This document shows positions 1 to 9,900 of a DNA stretch of 64,000 bases, in pieces. Position 1 is the first letter of the stretch. Each line of letters opens with the position of its first letter. Below the pieces are notes generated by a model. That model ran no database searches, was not told where the DNA came from, and saw nothing but the letters and a program-made list of their open reading frames with translations. Position numbers and translations under genes: made by a program. Source of the DNA: Porphyra umbilicalis (taxonomy: Eukaryota; Rhodophyta; Bangiophyceae; Bangiales; Bangiaceae); assembly GCA_002049455.2 (NCBI GenBank), contig KV919007.1, positions 56,942 through 120,941 of the forward strand, written 5' to 3'.

Positions 1-534
1 GTGGGTTGGTCACGCGGCGCAAGATGTTTCATGCCGAACACATGATGTTCGCTCATGACAGCTTCGCTTGACACGAAAAGTAGGCGAGCCCGGACCACAT
101 GTGCGCAGGTAGTCGGTGCCAACAGACCGCGCGTGCGTTTCCGTGTGGTCAGTGGCACGCCTCGTGTGTGACAGGCTCGCTCTGTGCCTTCGCAACGCGC
201 ATGGAAACTGGGCTATTCAAGCAACAAACATGTGTGAGCTAACGGGTAACCTATGCAAAAAAGACAGGATACACCGCACAAAAACCGTTCCCAGCATCAA
301 ATGCCTTGCGTCCTGTGTTCAAAGTATGCCTCTCTGTCAGATTGTTGTCGCATAGAACAACACTCGTGCAGACACAAATTTGGACTCGTTTGCATACATG
401 TTGTTTCAATCTTTGTTTGGTGAGGTCACGGACCATGTCGCGAGAAGCCCGAAGTGTGGTACCTTCTCACAAACTTGTTGCTCGCAATCCTATTGCCACA
501 GCGTCGTAACGAGGATGGGAGGAAGCGCCCGAAC
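1..534. other. Left edge, no gene recognised
   Basis: Only short overlapping frames occur on both strands, with no domain, repeat or RNA signature that I can support. It is the flanking DNA into which the LTR element starting at 540 inserted. Confidence 0.5.
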
Positions 535-539
535 GTATT
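535..539. repeat. Target-site duplication GTATT, left copy
   Basis: GTATT directly precedes the left LTR and is repeated exactly after the right LTR (6133-6137). A 5-bp duplication is normal for LTR-retrotransposon integrase and fixes the element limits at 540 and 6132. Confidence 0.9.
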
Positions 540-1012
540 TGTGGTACAATGAATCGCGATCACCTCGGAGAGGAGGGAAGTACCGGCCGTCCCAGCCGCT
601 CGTGCGTCACCCGCTATGGGACTCGAGGTCCAGGAAGTCAGGCCGACCGAAACGCCAAGACAAACAGGCACGGTTTACTTGCCGGCGACGACGGTGCCTC
701 CCACCGTCGTCGCCCTTCGTCCTTAAAGGGCGGAAACCGCTGCGCGGGGACCGGGGCCACTAGTTGGCCCGGTCCCGCGCTGCCAAATACCTACGATGCA
801 GATAATTCCCTCCAATGCATGACACTACCCAATCTGGATTGACACGCCCCGCTGTCAGCACCGGACAATCGGACGAGCTCACCCAGACACGTGCGCCGCA
901 GGCGCTCACACGCCGCAGTGGCACGCCACAAAGGCGACACACCACCAACCACCCGGCTTCCGAGCACCAGCGCCCACAGCCACGAGTACAACGGCTCTGG
1001 CGTAGTACTACA
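540..1012 (-). repeat. 3' LTR of the non-autonomous element
   Basis: On the plus strand it reads TGTGGTACAATG...GTAGTACTACA, pairing with 5660-6132. It sits next to the polypurine tract at 1013-1024, so on the minus strand it is the 3' LTR. It shares a core with the longer (about 650 bp) LTRs at 32381 and 60701, in reverse orientation to them. Confidence 0.88.
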
Positions 1013-1024
1013 TCCCCCCCATCT
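1013..1024 (-). promoter_or_regulatory. Polypurine tract
   Basis: On the minus strand the bases abutting the LTR read GATGGGGGGGA. This is a purine run in the position where plus-strand DNA synthesis is primed. Confidence 0.75.
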
Positions 1025-1285
1025 GAGACTGCGGCGTCCGCGCCGCACGACGGGGACCGTCCACAGCGAATCGACGCGCAAGACAGGGGATCAGGAGAAC
1101 CGCCAAGGACGGGGTGGCCACCGAGATTCCCCTAGCCCAGGAGGGAAGGCCATGCCGTCGCGCACCCGACCCGGCCAACGGCATGCGACACCAACGACGG
1201 GCAGGCCCCCGGCGAGGTAGGCGAAAATTGCCCACCCACGGCAAAGGACAACGAGGGCGCCGCTCCGCAACCCTCGGGCAAGACG

Positions 1286-1915
1286 GCCGCCGATTGGTCC
1301 GCGCTTGATCCGGCGGCGCCGCCGCAGAGGACAGAAAATCTTGCAACGGCGCCGCCGTGCCCCAGCGCCGCGCCGGCGGAAGCACCCCGTCGTTGCCGCC
1401 GCCGCCGCCGCCCGCAAGGGGCGGCGCGCCCCCACGCCGAGGGCGTTGCGGCCCCCGACTTCCCCCTACGCCAGGGGGGAAGCGCGCCTCGCGGAGCCCG
1501 CGCCGCCGTCGTCGCAGCGCGAATCGGACGACGGGAAGACCTCCCCCCGTCGGCGTCACCGCGCCCGCCGACGACGACGGGGACAGACGAAGACGCGCGT
1601 CGCGCGCCGGCGTCGAGACGGCCGCCGATTGGTCCGCGCTTGATGCGGCGGCGCCGCCGCAGAGGACCGAAAATCTTGCAACGGCGCCGCCGCGCCCCAG
1701 CGCCGCGCCGGCGGCAGCACCCCGTCGTTGCCGCCGCCGCCGCCGCCCGCCAGGGGCGGCGCGCCCGCACGCCGAGGGCGTTGCGGCCCCCGACTTCCCC
1801 CTACGCCAGGGGGAAAGCGCGCCTCGCGGAGCCCGCGCCGCCGTCGTCGCAGCGCGAATCGGACGACGGGAAGACCTCCCCCCGTCGGCGTCACCGCGCC
1901 CGCCGACGACGACGT
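1286..1915. repeat. 335-bp tandem duplication
   Basis: The segment starting GCCGCCGATTGGTCCGCGCT at 1286 recurs at 1621. Both units run through a GCC/CGC-rich stretch to a shared GACGACGACG end. All frames stay open because of base composition, so I do not call proteins here. Confidence 0.85.
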
Positions 1916-2250
1916 GGGGCTCACGAATTCGCGCTGCCTGCGCCGGCCGCGATTGTTTCGCGTATGGCTTGAAGGCCCGGTTTTGCGCCTACGGGACCCC
2001 GGCGCGCCCCTCGTGCGACCTCGTCGCCGTCGATTTGCGACGACCAGCCGAGCAACGCGCGCCGCGCGCGACGCCGACTAGACGCATTCCCGCGATCGGG
2101 TCGGCTGCCCGTCACCAAGCAGCATTCGCCCCCTCTCGGTTCAGGCGCTCGCTCCAATGAGCGCCCGCCCCGGCGGGGCTGTCCAGCACCGACCGCGTCA
2201 GCATCGCACCATGTTCAGTTCCATGTCAGGCAGAAGATAGGCGGCGATGT

Positions 2251-2502
2251 CGATGATCGACCATGGTTCCACCAAATCTGGCCGCGTCGACGCCGCCCCG
2301 ACTCAGTCGCCGTTTCACGGCGCAGGGTGGACTGGTCGAGCGTGTCGACGACCGTCATGGGCGTCGCCCCCCACGTCGATGATCGACCATGGTTCCACCA
2401 AATCTGGCCGCATCGACGCCGCCCCGACTCAGTCGCCGTTTCACGGCGCAGGGCGGACTGGTCGAGTGTGTCAACGACCGTCATGGGCGTCGCCCCCCAT
2501 CC
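2251..2502. repeat. 126-bp tandem duplication
   Basis: CGATGATCGACCATGGTTCC begins at 2251 and again at 2377. The two units are almost identical and lie inside the LTR element. Confidence 0.85.
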
Positions 2503-4560
2503 CCTTCTCAATGTAGCCGACCTTCGCAGCTCCGCCGTCCCACCACGCATCGCTGCGAGCCGGCACCGCCCCCTCCCGGGCGGAGCGCTGGTCACGAATC
2601 AGCGCCCGCCCCAGAGGGACGGCTCGTTGCTACGCGTGCCTGCGGTGCCGGTTCCGTCGGCTCGATCTCGGGTCGGGGGAAGAGGACGGCGACGCCGATG
2701 TCCGCCCGTCGCGCCGCCGAATCCGATCGCGTCGACGACGCCCTTGATCGGTCGCCGTCAACGACTCAGCCGTCGACGCCGCCGGCGCACCGCCGCCGTC
2801 GTCGACGACCATCCGTCCTCGGGGATGCCCTGCGTTGCTCATGAGCGACAATACCGCTCAGGGCCGTCACTCGCCGCCGGGCCTCTGCCCGCGTGGTCTT
2901 CCCTACGACACGGGGACGGCCAGGCCGCGTGCGCCGACGCCCGGCGCGGGCGTCGCCCCTCCCCCTCCTCAACGGAGCCGACCGTGGCGGCTCTGCCGCG
3001 GCGAGCATGCATCGCTCCGAGCCGGGCCTCCCCCTCCGGGGCGGGGCGCTGGTCACGAATCAGCGCCCGCCCCAGAGGGACGGCTCGTTGCTACGCGTGC
3101 CTGCGGTGCCGGTTCCGTCGGCTCGATCTCGGGTCGTGGGAAGAGGACGGCGACGCCGATGTCCGCCCGTCGCGCCGCCGAATCCGATCGCGTCGACGAC
3201 GCCCTTGATCGGTCGCCGTCAGCGACGCAGTCGTCGACGCCGCCGACGCGCAGCCGCCGTCATCGACAACCATGCGTCCCCGGGGATGCCCCTGCGCTAC
3301 CAACGCGCGTCCATCCATTTGGAGGGCGTCCCCCGTCGGCGTGCTCGGGACCGCGCCATCGTCCTCAGAATACAGGGACCGGCCGGCCGCGTGCGCCGAC
3401 GCCCGGCACGGGCGTCGCCCCTCCCCCTTCTCAATGTAGCCGACCGTCGCAGCTCCGCCGTCCCACCACGCATCGCTGCGAGCCGGCACCGCCCCCTCCC
3501 GGGCGGAGCGCTGGTCACGAATCAGCGCCCTCCCCAGAGGGACGGCTCGTTGCTACGCGTGCCTGCGGTGCCGGTTCCGTCGGCTCGATCTCGGGTCGGG
3601 GGAAGAGGACGGCGACGCCGATGTCCGCCCGTCGCGCCGCCGAATCCGATCGCGTCGACGACGCCCTTGATCGGTCGCCGTCAACGACTCAGCCGTCGAC
3701 GCCGCCGGCGCACCGCCGCCGTCGTCGACGACCATCCGTCCTCGGGGATGCCCTGCGTTGCTCATGAGCGACAATACCGCTCAGGGCCGTCACTCGCCGC
3801 CGGGCCTCTGCCCGCGTGGTCTTCCCTACGACACGGGGACGGCCAGGCCGCGTGCGCCGACGCCCGTCGCGGGCGTCGCCCCTCCCCCTCCTCAACGAAG
3901 CCGACCGTGGCGACTCTGCCGCGGCGAGCATGCATCGCTCCGGGCCGGCCCTCCCCCTCCGGGGCGGGGCGCTGGTCACGAATCAGCGCCCGCCCCAGAG
4001 GGACGGCTCGTTGCTACGCGTGCCTGCGGTGCCGGTTCCGTCGGCTCGATCTCGGGTCGTGGGAAGAGGACGGCGACGCCGATGTCCGCCCGTCGCGCCG
4101 CCGAATCCGATCGCGTCGACGACGCCCTTGATCGGTCGCCGTCAGCGACGCAGCCGTCGACGCCGCCGGCGCACCGCCGCCGTCGTCGACGACCATCCGT
4201 CCTCGGGAATGCCCTGCGTTGCTCATGAGCGACAATCCCGCTCGGGGCCGTCACCCGCCGCTGGGCCTCTGCCCTCGCGGCCGTCTCTACGACACGGAGA
4301 CGGACATGCCGCGTGCGCCGACGTCCGCCACGGGCGTCGCCCCTTCTTCTTCTCTATGGGATCGGCCGCGGCGGCTCCGCCGTCCCACCACGCATCGCTG
4401 CGAGCCAGCACCCCGGCGGAGCGCTGGTCACGAAGCAGCGCCGCCCCAGAGGGACGGCTCGTTGCTACGCGTGCCGACGGCGCCGGTTCCGTCGGCCCGA
4501 TCTCACGTCGGGGGAAGAGGACGACCACGTCGATGACCGCCGGCTACGGCTGCGGATCCG
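2500..4560. repeat. 461-bp tandem array, about 4.3 units
   Basis: The anchor GCTGGTCACGAA occurs at 2587, 3048, 3510, 3971 and 4433, a period of 461-462 bp. Neighbouring units differ slightly; units two apart look more alike, suggesting 923-bp higher-order duplication. The array forms most of the element interior and resembles satellite DNA captured by an LTR element. Confidence 0.88.
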
Positions 4561-5077
4561 ACTTCGGCGGTGCCGCCGGTGACCACGTGCCGTCATCGCC
4601 GTCGTTATTGCGGATCTCGATGGCTCGTCGTCGTTATGGCAGCAGCCCCCCTTGTGTCTTGCACTTGCCCCAATATCTGCTTCCTCTCTCTCTCGCGGTG
4701 CGCGATACTAGTCGCGTCTTACCTTGCCCGGTCCTTCTCGCAACTTATTAGCGCTGTCTGCCGAAGTACCCCGCGTGGGGCCGGATGTTCTCCGAGAAAC
4801 TTGACAGGGCGTCATCACCGGGATGGGCTGCCACGGGCAAAGCCCTACCCACAGTTCCGGCGACGCCGGGGGAAGACACCGTTGGTGACGACCCCGCCAA
4901 TAATCTTGGTCTTCAGCCGCCTCACGCTCCTCCGTCGATTACCCCGCCGGGAATTCCTGGGAGAGCGCTCAAACGCTGAGCACCTCCGCCGTTCGGGTCG
5001 CCAATCCGGCACAGTATCGTAGCCCGGCGCCGAGGACGCCATCTCAATCGTACCGCGGCACGGTCGGGATGAACTTG

Positions 5078-5637
5078 TTAGATCCATCGCCACAACCGAC
5101 ACAGCTCACCGGCGAAGCACTGCTTGACGTCATTCGGGTCCCAATGGGAAGTGGCCGACGTCCCATAGCCCGGCGAGCCTTGATTCCAGGGGTTGGTTGG
5201 AGGCCCCCTGGCGGCTATCGCGGCACACCGTGCCCGCAGCCACCCGTTCCGGATGATGGGGGGACGGGTCCCGTTGGTCGGCGTGTGGCCGGGGTCCTCG
5301 GGTAGGGAGTCCAACTCACCTACCACCGTACCACCGCCGCCAGGCCGGGGCCGACCCTCTGCCGATGACCCGGATCCCGGGTTGGCCGCGCCAGCGTGCC
5401 GTCGTCTCCCGCCGATGGCGTGGTTGCTCTTGATGCTTGTCAGGCATGTCGATCTTCCACGCGACATCGTTGAGCGGGGAAGGAGAGGAAGATCCGCAAT
5501 CCAAAAAGACAACAGGAAGCACGGTCCCTCGGGACGTCCTCGCTCGACCGTCAAATCCGCACCCAAGACAACCCCTCTGGGGTCACGCGATCGATGCACC
5601 AACATGGTTCGTCCCCGGCACCGTGCTAGCAATGCCA
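5078..5637 (-). pseudogene. Gag N-terminal remnant
   Basis: Downstream of the PBS on the minus strand, a frame contains GGGTVVGELDSLPEDPGHTP, clearly related to GGGTVAGESNSPPEDPGRTP in the gag of the element at 61557. Only this proline-rich N-terminal part is kept; the capsid region is missing and is replaced by tandem arrays. The initiator cannot be fixed. Retention of this piece probably reflects leader sequences needed for packaging rather than a working protein. That last point is inference. Confidence 0.55.
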
Positions 5638-5639
5638 GG

Positions 5640-5659
5640 GTCTCACCCGGAGCGCCAAA
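5640..5659 (-). promoter_or_regulatory. Primer-binding site
   Basis: On the minus strand the sequence inside the 5' LTR reads TTTGGCGCTCCGGGTGAGAC. Its TGG start complements a tRNA 3' CCA, and the rest fits an acceptor stem followed by a T-arm. The same 20 bases follow the LTR ending at 61350. The tRNA identity is not determined. Confidence 0.8.
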
Positions 5660-6132
5660 TGTAGTACAATGAATCGCGATCACCTCGGAGAGGAGGGAAG
5701 TACCGGCCGTCCTAGCCGCTCGTGCGTCACCCGCTATGGGACTCGAGGTCCAGGAAGTCAGGCCGACCGAAACGCCAAGACAAACAGGCACGGTTTACTT
5801 GCCGGCGACGACGGTGCCTCCCACCGTCGTCGCCCTTCGTCCTTAGAGGGCGGAAACCGCTGCGCGGGGACCGGGGCCACTAGTTGGCCCGGTCCCGCGC
5901 TGCCAAATACCTACGATGCAGATAATTCCCTCCAATGCATGACACTACCCAATCTGGATTGACACGCCCCGCTGTCAGCACCGGACAATCCGAAGAGCTC
6001 ACCCAGACACGTGCGCCGCAGGCGCTCACACGCCGCAGTGGCACGCCACAAAGGCGACACACCACCGACCACCCGGCTTCCGAGCACCAGCGCCCACAGC
6101 CACGAGTACAACCCCTCAGGCGTAGTACTACA
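5660..6132 (-). repeat. 5' LTR of the non-autonomous element
   Basis: It runs TGTAGTACAATG to GTAGTACTACA on the plus strand and differs from the partner LTR (540-1012) at only a handful of sites, so the insertion is fairly young. PBS lies on its inner side and GTATT on its outer side. Confidence 0.88.
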
Positions 6133-6137
6133 GTATT
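6133..6137. repeat. Target-site duplication GTATT, right copy
   Basis: Exact copy of 535-539, immediately outside the right LTR. Confidence 0.9.
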
Positions 6138-8574
6138 GTTTTTACCATCTTGTCGCACTCCGCCGGTTGAGCCCTGGTGGGAAAAATGGCTCATGAACGA
6201 CGCCTCCACGGCCTGTGGCGCAGGGATACGTCTCTTGTACATAGCGCTCCGACACGAGAAGAGGCCCTCACGAATGTGTTCACGCCAATTTCCGGATTGG
6301 GTTGCACGCGTGCGCGCACGCATTTAGCACGAAAACACGATTCTGTAAGGTACCCGGGTTTGGCCCCACTGCGCCGGGAAGTGTGCCGGTCGTTGTGGCC
6401 CCCGTGTGTCCCACACTCTTGGTTGAGTCTGTGGTGCACCCCCTCCAGGATGTTGCGTGCACGCCAATTTCCTTGCATCGGTTCGTGACGGCGCACTCCA
6501 TGATTGGTCCACGATCGTCACCGCTACCACAATCGCCATCTGCCGACATCCAAAGCCCATCGGTATCCAAAAGAGTTTCCGATTCCATGCACGTGCGTGC
6601 AATACCCTGGCCTTCAGAGCGGTGGCGCGCTTCGCGACGCATCGACACCGGGCACGCTGGCCGACTCCATACCCGCGAGCGCGCACGGGGGCACGTACAG
6701 CCACGTTGCCGTGGCGGGGGAAACGTGGGGCGGGGAAATAGGGTGCCGCCGCCGGCACCGCAGCGGCGGCGGCTCGCCGGCGTCGCGCGACGCCGACGGA
6801 AGGGGCCTTCACTCCGCCGCGCAGCGCACCTCTAACCGCGCCGGTAGATGGAAGGACGACGGGCCGCCGCAAAAGGGAATGTCCGGTTGTACTCTCTGTG
6901 GAGGTCCTCTGATTTGACATCGAAAACCATCGGCCAATGGGCGTTGTGGGTCGGTGCGGCTGGAGACACGCGCCCAGGATGCGCGGCGCGCCCGTCTCTT
7001 CCCCTCCTCGCTCAGGGCTGGGGAGTGCTCTTTCCATCGGATTGGTCCAGCACACGCGCGACGAGACACGGCGGTGAATCTCACTCTTGTTGTTGGTCGC
7101 GCCTTACTGTGGCGGTTGTGTCCACAAGTGGGGTAATACCAGCCTTGGCTGCTGAGATTCAAAAGCCAAGGCGCAAAAGCCAACCCCACCCCCCGTGAAT
7201 GCGTGCAGGTGCGCGTTCCGCAGCTTTTACAAACAGAGTGCTGACAGAAGCGGCGCAGCGTGATGGACTGCTATCCGTTCACCATGCGGACTTCAACTTC
7301 CTGTACTGCCGGTGAGATGAGCGCCCATCTAGACGCTTTGCTGTTTTCTTTTTGCCGCTCGCATAGAGACATCTGCGTTCATGTGCGTGTTCGTGGGCGA
7401 GAAGACTTCGCCCTTCTAGCCCCGCTCCCCCACGGCTATCCGCCGCCCAACGGCTGCCTGCCGCCCCACGGTCGCCCGCCGCCCCACGGCTGCCCGCCGC
7501 CCGTCGGCTGCCCGTCGGTCACGGCCGCCCGCCACCTTAAGGCTGCCCGCCGCCCCACGGCTGCCCTCGGCCGGCCGCCCTGCCGCTGGCTGCCGCTCCG
7601 CGGCTTCCCGCAGCCCCGCCGCTCCCCTTCCCCCCGCCGCTGGCCGCCGCCCCGCCGCTTCCCGCCGCCCCGCAGCTCTCCGCCATTCCACCGCTCCCCG
7701 CCCCCTCGCTGCCGTCGCGGGCAGCCGGCGGCGGCCGCAGGCGGCACCTCTTTTGGGGGGTGGTCGGCGACGGTGGCGACCGGCAGCCGCTGCTGGCGGA
7801 AGGAGCTGCCGGAGGGGAGGGAGATCGGGTCCAGCGGTTAACGTCAGGGTGGGCGATCGTCCAAAGGGGGCTGAACGGCCTCGGTGACTGGGGCCGGCCA
7901 TTGCTGGGGTGGTCGGGCGGTCGGTTAGCGAGGCGGCTGGTAGCCGGCGGTAGGGGTCGTCAGTGGAGGGGGTGGCCGGCGGCGGGAGTGGCCGGCGGCG
8001 GGGGTCGTCGGCGGTGAAGTCGATTGGATGCGTGTCTTGGGGACACATAGCGACTTCCAGGGATAACACAGAGTTGTCTGGCTGCGTGCTACCTCTATGG
8101 GCGTCTCGTAGGCACGAAACTGGGGTTCTGAATTGTAAGGAGGCACACTACGCTCAAAGGGCATTCTACGACCGTGCTGGTGTGTGTTTTTAAGGTCCGT
8201 TAGGAATACATGATGTAGCAGAGCCAACGCACGCAAAACGTTGGCCAGCATATAGGCAGGGCACCGTGGGAACGTCTGTGGTCGTCCCCAGGGTGACTCT
8301 TTGGTTCCTGATGGGTGACACATTGGAGACACAATACGACAAAGTGTCGCCAGAGAGTCGTGCAGGGAGGCTAAATGTGTTGCAGACGGAAGCACCACGG
8401 GAGCACCTCTGCGGCGGATGAGCATCCGGCCGTGCCGGTTTCTGGCATGATCTGCGCCAATTATTTACCACTGATCTTGGTCATATGTTTCAGTACTATT
8501 TGGCGGATGCAGATTTGTTGATCCAATTTTGTGCGAATCAATGACTCACACGCGACCAACCGAATCAGGCGGAC
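6138..8574. other. Intergenic, including CCGCCCCACGG-type short repeats
   Basis: No gene is supported. From about 7426 to 7735 the DNA is a degenerate array of roughly 15-27-bp units built on CCGCCCCACGGCTGCC, which gives proline-rich frames on one strand and glycine/arginine-rich frames on the other. From about 7740 to 8000 a GGCGG-rich stretch follows. Confidence 0.5.
6585..6730 (+). repeat. Dispersed repeat, copy 1
   Basis: A stretch with AATACCCTGGCCT, then CTCCATACCCGCGAGCGC, then GGGGGCACGT and a GGGGAAACG motif recurs in the same order at about 36518-36670. By eye the copies are diverged but collinear. The source element is unknown. Confidence 0.6.
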
Positions 8575-9900
8575 GTGTTGGGGCGCCGCCTCCCGCCGCC
8601 GCCCCACCGCCGGTGCAGTTCGCCACCTTGCGGCCGGGCACCGCCGCCGTCGCCCCGCCGTCGCCCGACGGCGGCCGGCCGCGCCAAGGCACCATCGCCG
8701 AGTCGCAGCCCCCGTCGGCTGCCGCGGCGCCGCCCCGCGCGGGGGGCCTGTCGCTTGCGGTCGCGAAAACCGCGGCAGCCGCCGCGGCGCCGCCCTTTGC
8801 GGGCGCTGGCGCCCGCCCCCCACCCTTGGTCGACGCGGCGCCGGCGACGCCGCCCCCCCCCCCAGCCGCGCGCACCTGCTTGGCCGCCAAGAACACCGCC
8901 GCCGCCACGACGCTGTCGGCACCCGCCACCGCGGCTTGCCGCCGCCGCCGCCGACTCCGCGCACCCCTTCAGCACGTCCGCCCCCCCCCTCGCGCCGACA
9001 ACGCGACAGCCGCGGCCGCCGACCGCCGCATCGCCGCCGCCTCTTGCCGCCACCGCCGACTCGTGCATTGGCGGCGGCGGCGGAGCCGCGTGGCGGCGGC
9101 GACCGACGCTGCCGCAACGCCCGACACCGCCGCGGCTTGCCGCCGCCGCCGCCGACTCCGTGCACCCCCCCAGCACGTCCGCCCCCCTCCCCGCGCCGAC
9201 AACGCGGCAGCCGCGGCCGCCGTCTGCCGTATCGTCGCCGCCCCTTGCCGCCGCCGCCGCCTTGTGCATTGGCGGCGCCGGCGGCGACGCGTGGCGGCGG
9301 TGGCCGACGCCGCTGCAACGCCCGACACCGCCGCAGCTTTCCGCCGCCGCCGCCGACACCGTGCACCCCCCTCGCACGTCCGACCCCCCCGGCGTTCCCG
9401 CAGCGGAAGGCCGCGGACGCGATCCCGGACCTTGCCGCCGCCGCTGCTTGCCGCCTAACCGCTGCCGGCCGCGGACCGCGCGGGCATTCCGCTGCCACAC
9501 GTCGCCGCCGAACCGCCGCCGCCCGCCGCCGCCCGCTGCCGCCGTTCCGCCGCCAGGCGCCGGCGCGACCGACCGCCGCGGCGGGCCGGCTTTACCGCGG
9601 CCGCCACCGGTGCGCCCTGCCGCCGCCACCTTTGCCGCCCCACCGCCGCCGCTCCGGCGCATCTACCGTCCCGGCGGCGGCCTCCGACTCAGCCGCCACT
9701 CTTCGGCTGCGCCAGTGGACGCCGCCGTGTCCGTCGTTCGGCCGCGACCCGCAGCGGCCGCCTTCTCCGCCGCCCCGCCTCCCCCCCCCCCCCCCCCTCC
9801 CCCAGCTGCCGCCGTCTCCTCCAAATCCATGGCCATCGCCATCACCACCGCCACCGCACAGGCCGCGACCAGAGTTTGGGCCGACGCGTAGGCGGCAGCG
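8575..9900. repeat. GCC/CCG low-complexity block with 198-bp tandem units
   Basis: Triplet-rich DNA keeps most frames open on both strands, so long frames here are not evidence of coding. Within it a 198-bp unit recurs about three times, anchored by GCCGACTCC-GCACCCC-AGCACGTCCG at about 8950, 9148 and 9346. A C-rich homopolymer run lies near 9779-9803. Confidence 0.75.

Larger units (their letters stand above)
540..6132 (-). mobile_element. Complete non-autonomous LTR retrotransposon (gypsy-like)
   Basis: Two 473-bp LTRs in the same orientation, with about ten differences by eye, bound this element, and GTATT duplications flank it. Both LTRs carry TGTAGTAC/GTACTACA-type termini (the left copy reads TGTGGTAC). 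Orientation follows from priming sites: a primer-binding site lies inside the right LTR on the minus strand and a G-rich polypurine tract lies inside the left LTR. There is no reverse transcriptase, integrase or protease. The interior holds three tandem-repeat arrays and a short gag-like remnant near the 5' end. It belongs to the family of the LTR-gag element at 60701, which uses the same PBS. I infer a deletion derivative mobilised in trans. Confidence 0.88.

Noticed and set aside
2500..4560. CRISPR-like array
   Set aside because: Units are 461 bp with no short repeat/spacer pattern, and the context is an LTR element.
2327..4751. Several 290-410-codon frames in the 461-bp array
   Set aside because: They repeat with the tandem unit, exist in competing frames and show no domain; composition explains them.
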